This document shows, piece after piece, positions 8,604 through 16,493 of a stretch of 64,000 bases of DNA (positions are counted from its first letter, which is position 1; each line of letters starts with the position of its first letter). The stretch covers positions 62,001 through 126,000 of the forward strand of contig CAWFGB010000007.1 in assembly GCA_963815285.1 (NCBI GenBank), given 5' to 3'. Source of the stretch: JACCSI01 sp963815285 (GTDB taxonomy: Bacteria > Acidobacteriota > Vicinamibacteria > Vicinamibacterales > UBA2999). The notes beneath the pieces were generated by a model. It ran no database searches. It saw nothing but the letters and a program-made list of their open reading frames with translations, and was not told the origin of the DNA. Both the position numbers and the translations under genes were made by a program.

Positions 8604-8654
8604 TCTCCGCTGACGAACACCCGTGCAGAGCCTTCGCGAACAACCTCCGTGTAG

Positions 8655-8660
8655 TAATCT
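8655..8660 (+). promoter_or_regulatory. -10-like box TAATCT for a leaderless M28 peptidase gene
   Basis: TAATCT ends exactly 6 nt before ATG 8667 and there is no Shine-Dalgarno between them. The same hexamer-N6-start layout occurs at other genes in this window. A transcript starting 6-7 nt after the hexamer would begin at the start codon. Confidence 0.45.
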
Positions 8661-8666
8661 GCCTTG

Positions 8667-10319
8667 ATGCGCACCTTATTTGCCGCCCTCGTGGCGTCAT
8701 CTCTCATTGCCTGCAATCAGGCGCCGGTCGCCGAGGCTCCCGCAGCTGTTCCAGCCGGTCCTGCAGAACAGGAGATCCAGGAGGCCGCGCTCGTCAAGCA
8801 CGTGCAGGCGCTATCGTCCGACGAGATGGAGGGCCGCGCGCCGTCCACGCCCGGCGGCCAACGGGCGGCCGATTACATCGCCGCCCAGCTCAAGGCGATG
8901 GGCGTCGAACCCGCGGGCGAGAACGGGACGTACTTTCAACAAGTGCCGATCGTGGAATCGGTCGTCGACCGCACCTTTACCTTGAGCGTTCCAGGCCGCA
9001 CGTATCGATACCTGGAGGACGTGGTCGCGTTCTCGGGGACCGAACAGGCACGCGCGCATGTGCAGGGCGACGTGGTGTTTGTCGGTCACGGCATTGTCGC
9101 CCCCGAGCAGAAGTGGAACGACTACGCGGGGGCGAACGTACGCGGCAAGTGGGTGCTGATCATGGTGAACGACCCACCCGCCCCACCGGAGGACCCGGAG
9201 CTGTTTGCCGGCCGCGCGCTCACGTATTACGGCCGCTGGACGTACAAGTTCGAAGAGGCCGCCCGCCAGGGTGCCGCCGGTGCCATTCTCATTCATACCG
9301 ACGAATCGGCGACCTACCCCTGGCAGGTTGTGCAATCGTCCTGGAGCGGCACGCAGTATTCGTTGCCGCCGGCCGAGGGTGTGCCGGCCCTGGCGGTCAA
9401 GGCCTGGATGACCAATGCGGCCGCTGTCGATCTGGTCCGCCGGGGCGGACAGAATCTCGACAAGTTGCGCGAGTCGGCGCTCCGTCGGGGCTTCAAGCCC
9501 GTGACGCTCACCCTGCGCGCGGCGGCCACGATGCAGCAACGCACGTCGCGCAAGACCTCGCCGAACGTGATTGGCGTCGTGCGTGGCACCAACGAGCAGC
9601 AGGGCGTGGTGTTCACCTCGCACTACGATCACTTCGGGATGCGTGACGCGCAGCCGGGCGATGCGCCTGATGCCGATCGCATCTTCAACGGCGCGCTCGA
9701 CAACGCGTCTGGTGTGAGCGGCCTGCTGCTGATTGCGCAGTCGATGGCACGGGCGGCGTCGCGGCTGGAACGCTCCATGTATTTCGTGTTCACCACGGCC
9801 GAGGAATCGGGGCTGCTCGGCGCCGAGCATTTCGCCCAGCACTCGGTGATCCCGATGGACCGCGTCGTAGCCAACATCAACGTTGACGGCATCAACTACC
9901 TCGGCCCGTCGCGCGACATTGTCCTGCTCGGCGCGGACCGCTCGACGCTTGGGCCCATGGCACAGGCGCTGGCCCAGCAACGGGGCCGCGTGATCGGCGA
10001 AGACCAGCATCCAGAGCGCGGGTACTTTTTCCGATCGGATCACTTCCCGCTGGCGAAAGCGGGGGTCCCCGCGCTGTCAATCAGCGAGCCGCGGGAGTTC
10101 ACGGGGCCGAACGCCGAGGAGCTGAAGAAGAAGCAGGACGCGTACAACACGACCAACTATCACCAGCCGAGTGACGAGTACGACCCCGCGTGGAGCTTCG
10201 CGGGCGCAGTAGAGGACCTCAAGTTCCTCACGCAGCTTGCGTGGCGCATTGCTGCACAAGACGAGATGCCGCGCTACAACGAAGGGGACCAGTTCGCGAA
10301 CGCGCGCAAGACGTCGTAG
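8667..10319 (+). CDS. M28 family zinc aminopeptidase, lipoprotein, with PA-type insert
   Basis: A 550-residue exported peptidase. The N-terminus is a lipoprotein signal with lipobox LIAC (Cys16), followed by a Pro/Ala linker. A PA-like insert precedes the catalytic domain. M28 zinc ligands are visible: SHYDHFG, NGALDNASG, TAEESGLLGAEHF, INVDGINYLG and FFRSDHFPLAKAG. These co-catalytic zinc exopeptidases release N-terminal amino acids from peptides in the periplasm or on the membrane. The open frame begins at TTG 8664, but ATG 8667 fits the signal peptide and the leaderless spacing. The gene is followed by a short GGCAC/GAAGG-rich spacer. Confidence 0.9.
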   Translation: MRTLFAALVASSLIACNQAPVAEAPAAVPAGPAEQEIQEAALVKHVQALSSDEMEGRAPSTPGGQRAADYIAAQLKAMGVEPAGENGTYFQQVPIVESVVDRTFTLSVPGRTYRYLEDVVAFSGTEQARAHVQGDVVFVGHGIVAPEQKWNDYAGANVRGKWVLIMVNDPPAPPEDPELFAGRALTYYGRWTYKFEEAARQGAAGAILIHTDESATYPWQVVQSSWSGTQYSLPPAEGVPALAVKAWMTNAAAVDLVRRGGQNLDKLRESALRRGFKPVTLTLRAAATMQQRTSRKTSPNVIGVVRGTNEQQGVVFTSHYDHFGMRDAQPGDAPDADRIFNGALDNASGVSGLLLIAQSMARAASRLERSMYFVFTTAEESGLLGAEHFAQHSVIPMDRVVANINVDGINYLGPSRDIVLLGADRSTLGPMAQALAQQRGRVIGEDQHPERGYFFRSDHFPLAKAGVPALSISEPREFTGPNAEELKKKQDAYNTTNYHQPSDEYDPAWSFAGAVEDLKFLTQLAWRIAAQDEMPRYNEGDQFANARKTS

Positions 10320-10358
10320 CACCAAGGGCACTGAAGGGCACGAAGGAAGGTTGCGTAG

Positions 10359-11348
10359 ATGCCGATGAGTTCCACGCTCGTATCACTGAGTGAGATCGAA
10401 GAGGCGGCCGCACGAGTGCGGCCGGCGGCGCGGATGACGCCGCTCATCGAGGTGTCCTGGCCCGGCGCGGGGCCGGGCACGCTCCTGCTCAAGTGCGAGA
10501 ACTTTCAGCCGATGGGAGCCTTCAAGATCCGAGGCGCCTACAACATGCTCGCGCAGCTCTCGAGCGACGCGCTGTCGCGCGGGGTCATCACCTATTCATC
10601 CGGCAATCACGGCCAGGCAGTCGCGCTGGCGGCGAAGCTGCTCGGCACCAAGTCCGTCATCGTCATGCCGACCACCGCACCGAGGGTCAAAGTCGAGGGG
10701 GCGCAGGGCTTTGGCGCCGAGGTGACGTTTGCCGGAACGACCTCCCTCGAGCGCAAGGCGCGCGCCGAAGAAATCGCCGCCGCGCGCGGGCTGACCATGG
10801 TGCCGCCGTTCGATCACGCGATGATCATCGCGGGCCAGGGCACCGTCGGCCTCGAGATCCTCGACCAATGTCCAGACGTTGCGACCGTGGTGGTCGAAGT
10901 TGGCGGCGGCGGGCTCAGCTCCGGGGTGGCCGCCGCGGTCAAGCAGCGCAAGCCCGATGTGCGAGTCGTCGGCGTCGAACCGGCCGGCGCGGCCAAGATG
11001 AGCCGCTCCCTCGAGGCCGGCATCCCCGTGACGCTCGACCGTGTCGAGAGCATTGCCGATGGGTTGATGACGGTCCGACCCGGCGATCTGACGTTCGAGC
11101 ACGTAAAGGCGTTCGTCGATCAAGTGGTCACGGTGACAGACGCCGAGATGGTCCAGGCCATCCAGTGGCTGTATCGCCACGCCCGGCTGGTCGTGGAGCC
11201 GAGCGGGTCAGTCACGACCGCCGCGGTGATGCTCGGACGCGGCGGGATCGATCCCTCTCAGGGTCCTGTGGTGGCGATTGTGAGCGGCGGCAACGTCGAA
11301 GCCGCCAAATACGCCGAGTACATCACCTCCGCACCCGACCGCACCTAG
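10359..11348 (+). CDS. Threonine/serine dehydratase-like PLP enzyme
   Basis: A 329-residue fold-type II PLP enzyme. The Schiff-base lysine lies in MGAFKIRGA (K56), followed by SSGNHGQAVALAA and the phosphate-binding glycine loop VGGGGLSSG (about residues 182-190). The C-terminal Ser that contacts the pyridine nitrogen is plausible in IVSGGNVE. There is no C-terminal ACT domain, so it resembles catabolic threonine dehydratase or serine racemase, not allosteric IlvA. It would convert threonine or serine to the 2-oxo acid plus ammonia. The start ATG 10359 has GAAGGAAGG about 10 nt upstream. Its final codons run into the GCACC tandem repeat. Confidence 0.88.
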   Translation: MPMSSTLVSLSEIEEAAARVRPAARMTPLIEVSWPGAGPGTLLLKCENFQPMGAFKIRGAYNMLAQLSSDALSRGVITYSSGNHGQAVALAAKLLGTKSVIVMPTTAPRVKVEGAQGFGAEVTFAGTTSLERKARAEEIAAARGLTMVPPFDHAMIIAGQGTVGLEILDQCPDVATVVVEVGGGGLSSGVAAAVKQRKPDVRVVGVEPAGAAKMSRSLEAGIPVTLDRVESIADGLMTVRPGDLTFEHVKAFVDQVVTVTDAEMVQAIQWLYRHARLVVEPSGSVTTAAVMLGRGGIDPSQGPVVAIVSGGNVEAAKYAEYITSAPDRT

Positions 11349-11430
11349 CCGCACCCCGCCGCACCCGGCCGCACCTGGCGCGCACCCGGCCCGCACCCAG
11401 CCGCACCCGGCTGCACCAGCCGCACCCGGA
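11332..11430. repeat. Degenerate ~10-bp tandem repeat (CCGCACCCGG-type)
   Basis: About nine imperfect units of a GCACCYGGCC-type 10-mer fill the gap between two convergent genes and begin inside the last codons of the dehydratase gene, so the TAG stop is itself within a unit. Unit length drifts between 9 and 11 nt. A related array lies at 47632-47703. There are no spacers, so this is not a CRISPR. Confidence 0.75.
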
Positions 11431-12816
11431 CTACTCCTCCACCAGCTCGTGCGCCCTTTTGATTGCGGTGTCGAGGTCCGCGACGGCGCCATCGAGTTGC
11501 AGCTCATAGACCTGCTTCAGAATCTCGCCCATTCGCGGTCCAGGCGCGACGCCGAGCTCAAGCAAGTGACGGCCCATCAGGATTGGCGCCGGTGGCTCGT
11601 GCTCGACGCCGAGGGCGCGTGACTTTTCCAAGAACCAGTCCATCGCCCGGCAGTCGAACTCGCCGGTGCGTCCGAGGCAGTCGGCCTTGGCCACGCGTGC
11701 GAGTAGTTCCATGTCGACCTTCTGCGCCAAGCGGCGAAACGCGCCATCGGTGAGCTCGTCGCGTACTTTGTAGAAGGCGCCCGGCTTCAGGTGATGCGCG
11801 GTGATCGCCAACACCTGCGCACGTACGTCGAAGTTGTCGAGCGAATTCACGTTCAGGCGATCGAGCAGCGTCCTGGCCGGTGCGACGCCGGCCTCTTCGT
11901 GGCCGAGCGAGCGGATGCGCCCATCAATCACGGCGGTTGTCGCCGGCTTGCCCAGGTCGTGGCACACCGCTGACAACATCACCGCGGCAAGTCGCGCGCG
12001 GTCGAGATCGCCGTTTCGTTCGCGCGCCCGGTCGATCACCATCAGCGTGTGAATCCACACGTCGCCCTCGGGATGCCACTCGGGCTCCTGCGGGCAGTCG
12101 ATGAGCGCATGCATCTCGGGCAGGAGCTTGCGCGTCACGTCCAGCTCTCGCGCGAGCGCGAATCCAATGGATGGACGCGGCGCCTTGAGCAAGAGCTTTT
12201 CGAACTCACCCCAGATGCGTTCGGACGGCAAGTCGTCGAGCGGAATGCCCCGGCACAGCCGCGCGGTATCCGGCTCCGCTGTCAGGTCGAAGCGTGCAGC
12301 AAACTGCAGCGCGCGTAGCACGCGCAGGGAATCGTCCGTAAAGGTCTGGGGATCCACGACGCGCAGCACGCGGCGGGCGAGGTCGCCGCGCCCGTTAAAC
12401 GGATCGACATACTCGTCCGTCAGGGGATCCCACGAGATGGCGTTGATCGTAAAGTCGCGGCGGCGAGCCGCTTCCTCGACCGACATCGTGGGGTCGCCCG
12501 TGACCGCAAAGGCCTTGTGGCCGCGCCCCGTCTTCGATTCGCGCCGGGGAAGCGCCACATCAACCCCGCCCATTTTGTAGACGGCAAACTGCTGGCCGAC
12601 CGCTTCGACCCGGCCGATGCGCTCGAGCAGCGCCTGGAGGTCGTGCTCGGGGACGCCAAAGACTTCGAGGTCCACCTCGGCCGAGGCCCTACCGAGGAGT
12701 CGATCACGTACGAAGCCGCCGACGACAAACGCTCGGCCCCCACGGTCGCGAACGGTGTTTGCGATGTTCGTCGCCAGTTGCAGTGGATCGACACTCACGA
12801 GGTAATTGTCGCTCAC
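11431..12816 (-). CDS. CCA tRNA nucleotidyltransferase / poly(A) polymerase family protein with HD domain
   Basis: About 461 residues. The class II nucleotidyltransferase signature is GGFVRDRLLGR followed by VDLEVFG (metal-binding D-x-E), then RRRDFTINAIS, the head/neck region, and a C-terminal HD phosphohydrolase segment (CHDLGKPATT, then ITAHHLKPG). These enzymes add or repair tRNA 3'-CCA; the HD part has phosphatase/phosphodiesterase activity in E. coli-type Cca. Whether this is CCA-adding or A-adding cannot be read off. The frame is open to 12903, but GTG 12814-12816 has AGGA 8 nt upstream and removes an implausible Arg-rich leader; ATG 12867 is the alternative. Divergent from the GNAT-Nudix gene. 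Confidence 0.88.
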   Translation of the reverse strand: MSDNYLVSVDPLQLATNIANTVRDRGGRAFVVGGFVRDRLLGRASAEVDLEVFGVPEHDLQALLERIGRVEAVGQQFAVYKMGGVDVALPRRESKTGRGHKAFAVTGDPTMSVEEAARRRDFTINAISWDPLTDEYVDPFNGRGDLARRVLRVVDPQTFTDDSLRVLRALQFAARFDLTAEPDTARLCRGIPLDDLPSERIWGEFEKLLLKAPRPSIGFALARELDVTRKLLPEMHALIDCPQEPEWHPEGDVWIHTLMVIDRARERNGDLDRARLAAVMLSAVCHDLGKPATTAVIDGRIRSLGHEEAGVAPARTLLDRLNVNSLDNFDVRAQVLAITAHHLKPGAFYKVRDELTDGAFRRLAQKVDMELLARVAKADCLGRTGEFDCRAMDWFLEKSRALGVEHEPPAPILMGRHLLELGVAPGPRMGEILKQVYELQLDGAVADLDTAIKRAHELVEE

Positions 12817-12852
12817 CGCGATGTTCCTGCTCCGCCGGCCCACGTCCGAAAT

Positions 12853-12876
12853 GCGCGCTCGATTCATCGAGCGCGC
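12853..12876. promoter_or_regulatory. Perfect 11-bp inverted repeat between divergent genes
   Basis: GCGCGCTCGAT, two bases TC, then ATCGAGCGCGC. It lies in the roughly 95-bp region between the divergent CCA-transferase and GNAT-Nudix starts. It could be an operator for a dimeric regulator or a hairpin in the leader of the minus-strand gene. The sequence alone does not decide. Confidence 0.4.
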
Positions 12877-12898
12877 CCAGGATCTCCGCCTTGAACGA

Positions 12899-12904
12899 TA
12901 CAAT
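12899..12904 (+). promoter_or_regulatory. -10-like box TACAAT before a probable leaderless GTG
   Basis: TACAAT is followed by 7 nt and GTG 12912, with no Shine-Dalgarno. This spacing supports GTG 12912 as the start of the GNAT-Nudix gene. Confidence 0.45.
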
Positions 12905-12911
12905 CGCGGCC

Positions 12912-13844
12912 GTGGTCATTCGACCGGCGGCTGAGCGCGATTGCGACGCCATCTGGGACATCTTCCACGCCGTCGTTGCCGGCCGGGACACCTACGCCTT
13001 TGCTCCCGACACCCCGCGAGAGGTCGGCGTCGGTTACTGGTTCGGTCCAGATGTCACGGCCTTCGTGGCCGAACTCGATGGCCGTGTAGTCGGGATGTAC
13101 AAGATCATGGCCAATGGCAACCGGCTCGCTGCGCATGTCTCGAATGCGTCGTTCATGGTGGACCCCGCGGCGGCCGGGCGCGGCATCGGGCGCGCGATGG
13201 GGCTCCACGCGCTCAGCGAGGCGCGCGCGCAGGGCTACGAGGCCATGCAGTTCAATTTCGTGGTTAGCACGAACCGCGGAGCCGTGGACTTGTGGCAAAG
13301 CCTGGGATTCCGAATCGTGGGCACGCTGCCTAAGGTCTTCCGCCACGGCTCGCTTGGACTGGTCGACGCGTACGTGATGCACCGATTTCTCGACGACATC
13401 GTGCTGACGTTCGGCGAGCCGCGCCCGGATAACGCCGTAATCGTGCGCCCGTGCGCCTACGCCGTCCTGCGCCAGGCACCTTGCGGCGACCATGCCCCGC
13501 GTATTGCCGTGGTTCGCGCGCGTGAAGACATGCTCCTGCCGGGTGGTGGCCTTGATGGCGGCGAGAGCCACACCGATGCGGTCCTGCGCGAAGTGGCGGA
13601 GGAGTGCGCGCTCGGCGTCACCGTCACGCACTGCCTGGGGCACGCCATTCAGATGGTCGGCGGACGTGGCGGACGCCCGGTGACCGAAAAGCGCAACTGC
13701 TTCTTCAGCGCCGAAATTGTTGACGCTCTCGACCGGCAACCCGAACACGAGGTGCTCTGGCTGACCCCGGAAGACGCCCTGCGCGTCGCCACCAGCCCCA
13801 GCCACAGATGGGCAATCACACGATGGGCACGACTGAATACATAG
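12912..13844 (+). CDS. GNAT acetyltransferase - Nudix hydrolase fusion
   Basis: About 310 residues. The first ~160 are a GNAT N-acetyltransferase (begins VVIRPAAERDCDAIW; acetyl-CoA loop AAGRGIGRAMG; then NRGAVDLWQSLGF). The second half is a Nudix hydrolase with a near-canonical box: GGLDGGE, seven residues, REVAEECAL (the GU glycine is Ala). Acetyltransferase and nucleoside-diphosphate-linked hydrolase activities are joined in one chain; substrates unknown. The frame is open from 12759, and TTG 12891 with AGGA upstream is an alternative. GTG 12912 matches the usual GNAT N-terminus and the -10 box at 12899. The 3' end overlaps the DUF1697 gene. Confidence 0.85.
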   Translation: MVIRPAAERDCDAIWDIFHAVVAGRDTYAFAPDTPREVGVGYWFGPDVTAFVAELDGRVVGMYKIMANGNRLAAHVSNASFMVDPAAAGRGIGRAMGLHALSEARAQGYEAMQFNFVVSTNRGAVDLWQSLGFRIVGTLPKVFRHGSLGLVDAYVMHRFLDDIVLTFGEPRPDNAVIVRPCAYAVLRQAPCGDHAPRIAVVRAREDMLLPGGGLDGGESHTDAVLREVAEECALGVTVTHCLGHAIQMVGGRGGRPVTEKRNCFFSAEIVDALDRQPEHEVLWLTPEDALRVATSPSHRWAITRWARLNT

Positions 13845-14365
13845 CCTTCCTCCGCGCCGTCAACGTCGGCGGCCGTCTCGTCAAGATGACTGAGTTGAAG
13901 ACCATCTTCGAAACGCTCGGCCTGAGGGAGGTAAGTACCTTCATCGCGAGCGGGAACGTGATCTTCAGCGCGAGCGGGGCTGCCGCCAGGCTCGAGACGA
14001 TGATCGAACGTGGATTGGAGAAGTCATTGAAATATGCGGTGACCACGATGGTGCGGTCCACCGCTGAAGTCGCCAGCGCCGCTGACTACGAAGCATTCTC
14101 GCCCGCCACGCTCGCGGGCGTGTCGTTGTACGTTGGGTTCATGAAGCGGGAGGCAGTGCCGGCAGCAATCAAGACCGCACGCGCGCTTCAGACCGACATC
14201 GATGAGTTGCACGTACACGGGCGGGAGGTGTACTGGCTGGCGCGCAAGAACATCTCGGAGGCCACTATCACCGGCGCGGGTATCGAAAAAGCGCTGCAAA
14301 CGCCGGTGACGTTTCGGAACATCAACACCGTCAGGCGTCTGGCCGCTAAGTACCCGGCCCGCTAG
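13823..14365 (+). CDS. DUF1697 domain-containing protein
   Basis: About 180 residues, opening MGTTEYIAFLRAVNVGG and continuing with FIASGNVIFSA, both hallmarks of DUF1697 (YAFLRGINVGG ... YINSGNVVF). It ends with an RNINTVRRLAA segment typical of the family. The function of DUF1697 is not established. ATG 13808 is in frame upstream, but the family start fits ATG 13823. The first codons overlap the end of the GNAT-Nudix gene by 22 nt, suggesting co-transcription and coupled translation. Confidence 0.9.
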   Translation: MGTTEYIAFLRAVNVGGRLVKMTELKTIFETLGLREVSTFIASGNVIFSASGAAARLETMIERGLEKSLKYAVTTMVRSTAEVASAADYEAFSPATLAGVSLYVGFMKREAVPAAIKTARALQTDIDELHVHGREVYWLARKNISEATITGAGIEKALQTPVTFRNINTVRRLAAKYPAR

Positions 14366-14403
14366 CGTCCGGCCGCACGGCCGTGCGGTAAAGTGGGAGA
14401 CCG

Positions 14404-15543
14404 ATGATGGACCCGACGCTACGTCTGCTGAAGCAACTCGTCGCGATCGATTCGGTGAACCCCTCACTTGTCCCAGGCGCGGCGGGCGAGGCCGCCATCG
14501 CCCGGGCGCTCGTGGAAGAATTGCGCAGCATCGGCATGGCGCCGGAAATGCAGCATGCTGCGCCCGATCGGCCCAACGTCGTGGGCGTGCTGGAGGGGCG
14601 CGCTCTCGGGCGCTCGCTGATGTTCTGTGGTCATGTGGATACGGTAGGCGTCGCAGGCATGACGCGGCCCTTCGACCCCGCCGAACGCAACGGACGCATC
14701 TACGGGCGCGGCTCACAGGACATGAAGGGCGGTGTCGCGGCGATGATCGGCGCTGCGCGCGTCATCGCGGAATCCGGCGGGCTCGACCGCGGGCGGTTGA
14801 TCGTGGCCTGCGTCGTGGACGAGGAGCACGCCAGCCTCGGCGCCGAGGCGCTCATAACCAAGTGGCATGCCGATGCGGGCGTCGTGACCGAGCCAACTGA
14901 TCTCCACGTCGCGGTCGCCCACAAGGGCTTTGAGTGGGTGGAGATCGAAACCGAGGGCCGCGCCGCCCACGGCAGCCGCCCCGGCGACGGACGTGACGCC
15001 ATCTTGCGGATGGGGCGCGTGCTGGCCGAGCTCGAGGCGCTCGATCGGGGCCTCCAAGCTGGCCGCGCGCACCACCTCGTCGGCCCCGCCTCGCTCCATG
15101 CCTCGCTTATCGAAGGAGGGCGCGAGTTGAGCAGCTACCCGGACCGCTGTGCGCTGCAACTCGAGCGGCGCACCATTCCCGGGGAGCCGCTGGGTGTCGC
15201 CGCTCGCGAAATCGGTGAGTGCCTCGATCGGCTTCGTCAGCAGGATCCGGAGTTCCGTGCCGTCAGCCGGACGATGTTCTCGCGAGCGCCGTATGAGCTG
15301 GCGCTCGATCATCCTCTCGCCCGCTCACTGCAGGCGCGCGCGCGCGAACGCGGCGCGCAGAGCGATCTCATCGGCATGAGCTTCTGGACCGATGCGGCGG
15401 TGCTCGGCGCAGCGGGCATTCCGTCGGTGCTGTTCGGCCCCGTGGGCGCTGGCCTTCATGGTCTGGAAGAGTGGGTGGATGCGCAGTCAGTGCTGACGTG
15501 CCGCGATGCCTTGGTCGGTCTTACGCGGGAGTGGTGCCGGTGA
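14404..15543 (+). CDS. M20 family metallopeptidase / ArgE-DapE-like deacylase
   Basis: A 379-residue di-zinc deacylase/peptidase. Ligand motifs run in family order: MFCGHVDTVG (His-x-Asp), GRGSQDMKGGVAAM (bridging Asp), VVDEEHASLGA (catalytic Glu plus ligand Glu), VVTEPTDLHV (Asp/Glu ligand) and GPVGAGLHGLEEWVD (last His). A dimerisation lid with AHGSRPGDGRDAI sits in the middle. It hydrolyses amide bonds of acyl-amino acids or small peptides in the cytoplasm (no signal peptide). ArgE-type deacetylation is one option but there are no arginine genes nearby. GGGAG lies a few nt before the ATGATG start. Confidence 0.88.
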   Translation: MMDPTLRLLKQLVAIDSVNPSLVPGAAGEAAIARALVEELRSIGMAPEMQHAAPDRPNVVGVLEGRALGRSLMFCGHVDTVGVAGMTRPFDPAERNGRIYGRGSQDMKGGVAAMIGAARVIAESGGLDRGRLIVACVVDEEHASLGAEALITKWHADAGVVTEPTDLHVAVAHKGFEWVEIETEGRAAHGSRPGDGRDAILRMGRVLAELEALDRGLQAGRAHHLVGPASLHASLIEGGRELSSYPDRCALQLERRTIPGEPLGVAAREIGECLDRLRQQDPEFRAVSRTMFSRAPYELALDHPLARSLQARARERGAQSDLIGMSFWTDAAVLGAAGIPSVLFGPVGAGLHGLEEWVDAQSVLTCRDALVGLTREWCR

Positions 15544-15557
15544 CGCCCCGGCTGAAC

Positions 15558-16493
15558 CTATCGTTCCCGTAGCATTCCCTTGAGCAGGAACGCGATGTTG
15601 GCCGGACGCTCGCCGAGCCGGCGCATGAAATACGGAAACCACTGCTGGCCGAACGGTACGTAGACGCGCACCGGGTAGCCCTCCGTCGCGAGCGACGCCT
15701 GCAGGTCACGTCGGATGCCGTACAGCATCTGGAACTCGAACCGGTTCTTGGCGTAGCCCTTCCGCACTGCATAGGCCTTGGTCGCGTCGATCATCTGGGG
15801 ATCGTGCGTTGCGATGGCCGGGTAAGTCGACTCGTCGAGCAGCAACTGCATCAGCCTGATGTAGGCCTCGTCCACTTCGCTCTTCTTCTGGTAGGCCACG
15901 GTCTTCGGTTCTTTGTAGGCGCCTTTGACGAGTCGAATACGCGCGCCTGTCGCGATGACGCGCCGGGTGTCCGCTTCCGTGCGCATCAGGTATGACTGCA
16001 GCACGACGCCGATGTTGTGGTAGCCCTGTCCCCACAGCGTGTCGAAAATCTGCAACGTGACATCCGTGTAGGGTGAATTCTCCATGTCGATGCGCACGAA
16101 GAAGCCGTGTTCGGTGGCTGGATCGAGAATCCGCCGAAGGTTATCCACGCAGGTGGCGCGATCGACGTCGAGTCCCAACTGTGTCAGCTTGAGCGAGACG
16201 TTGCGTTCGACCCCCGAGCGCACGATGGTGTCCAGGATGCGCAGGTAGTCACGGGTCGCGGCGTCAGCCTCTGCGGTCGTCGCGGTGCTCTCGCCAAGAT
16301 AGTCGAGCGTGAGCAGCAATCCCTGCTTGGCGACGCCTTTGACGGCGACGACGGCATCCTCGATTGATTCGCCGGCGATGAAGCGGTGAGCAAAGCCCTT
16401 GCCGCGGGCCATCCCGTAGCGCGAGGCCATACGCTGAAGCAATCGGACTTGCGCGAGCGAGTGGAAGAACGCTTTCGATGCAGCGTCGAGCAT
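15558..16493 (-). CDS. Proline dehydrogenase (monofunctional), copy 1
   Basis: A 311-residue FAD-dependent PRODH with a TIM-barrel and the typical motifs SLKLTQLGLD, MENSPYTD, RLVKGAYKEPKTVA, FEFQMLYGIRRDLQ and a C-terminal YFMRRLGERPAN. It oxidises proline to pyrroline-5-carboxylate and passes electrons to quinone. It is the stand-alone form; no P5C dehydrogenase gene is adjacent. ATG 16493 follows the acyltransferase stop directly (TGAATG), so translation is probably coupled. A second, clearly paralogous PRODH lies at 44220-45140. Confidence 0.92.
   Translation of the reverse strand: MLDAASKAFFHSLAQVRLLQRMASRYGMARGKGFAHRFIAGESIEDAVVAVKGVAKQGLLLTLDYLGESTATTAEADAATRDYLRILDTIVRSGVERNVSLKLTQLGLDVDRATCVDNLRRILDPATEHGFFVRIDMENSPYTDVTLQIFDTLWGQGYHNIGVVLQSYLMRTEADTRRVIATGARIRLVKGAYKEPKTVAYQKKSEVDEAYIRLMQLLLDESTYPAIATHDPQMIDATKAYAVRKGYAKNRFEFQMLYGIRRDLQASLATEGYPVRVYVPFGQQWFPYFMRRLGERPANIAFLLKGMLRER

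Noticed and set aside
8811..10043. 410-codon minus-strand frame opposite the M28 peptidase
   Set aside because: Antisense shadow with no recognisable motif; the plus strand carries all zinc-ligand motifs and a lipobox.
11332..11430. CRISPR-like array
   Set aside because: Units are 9-11 bp without spacers, so it is a simple degenerate tandem repeat; the same applies to 47632-47703.
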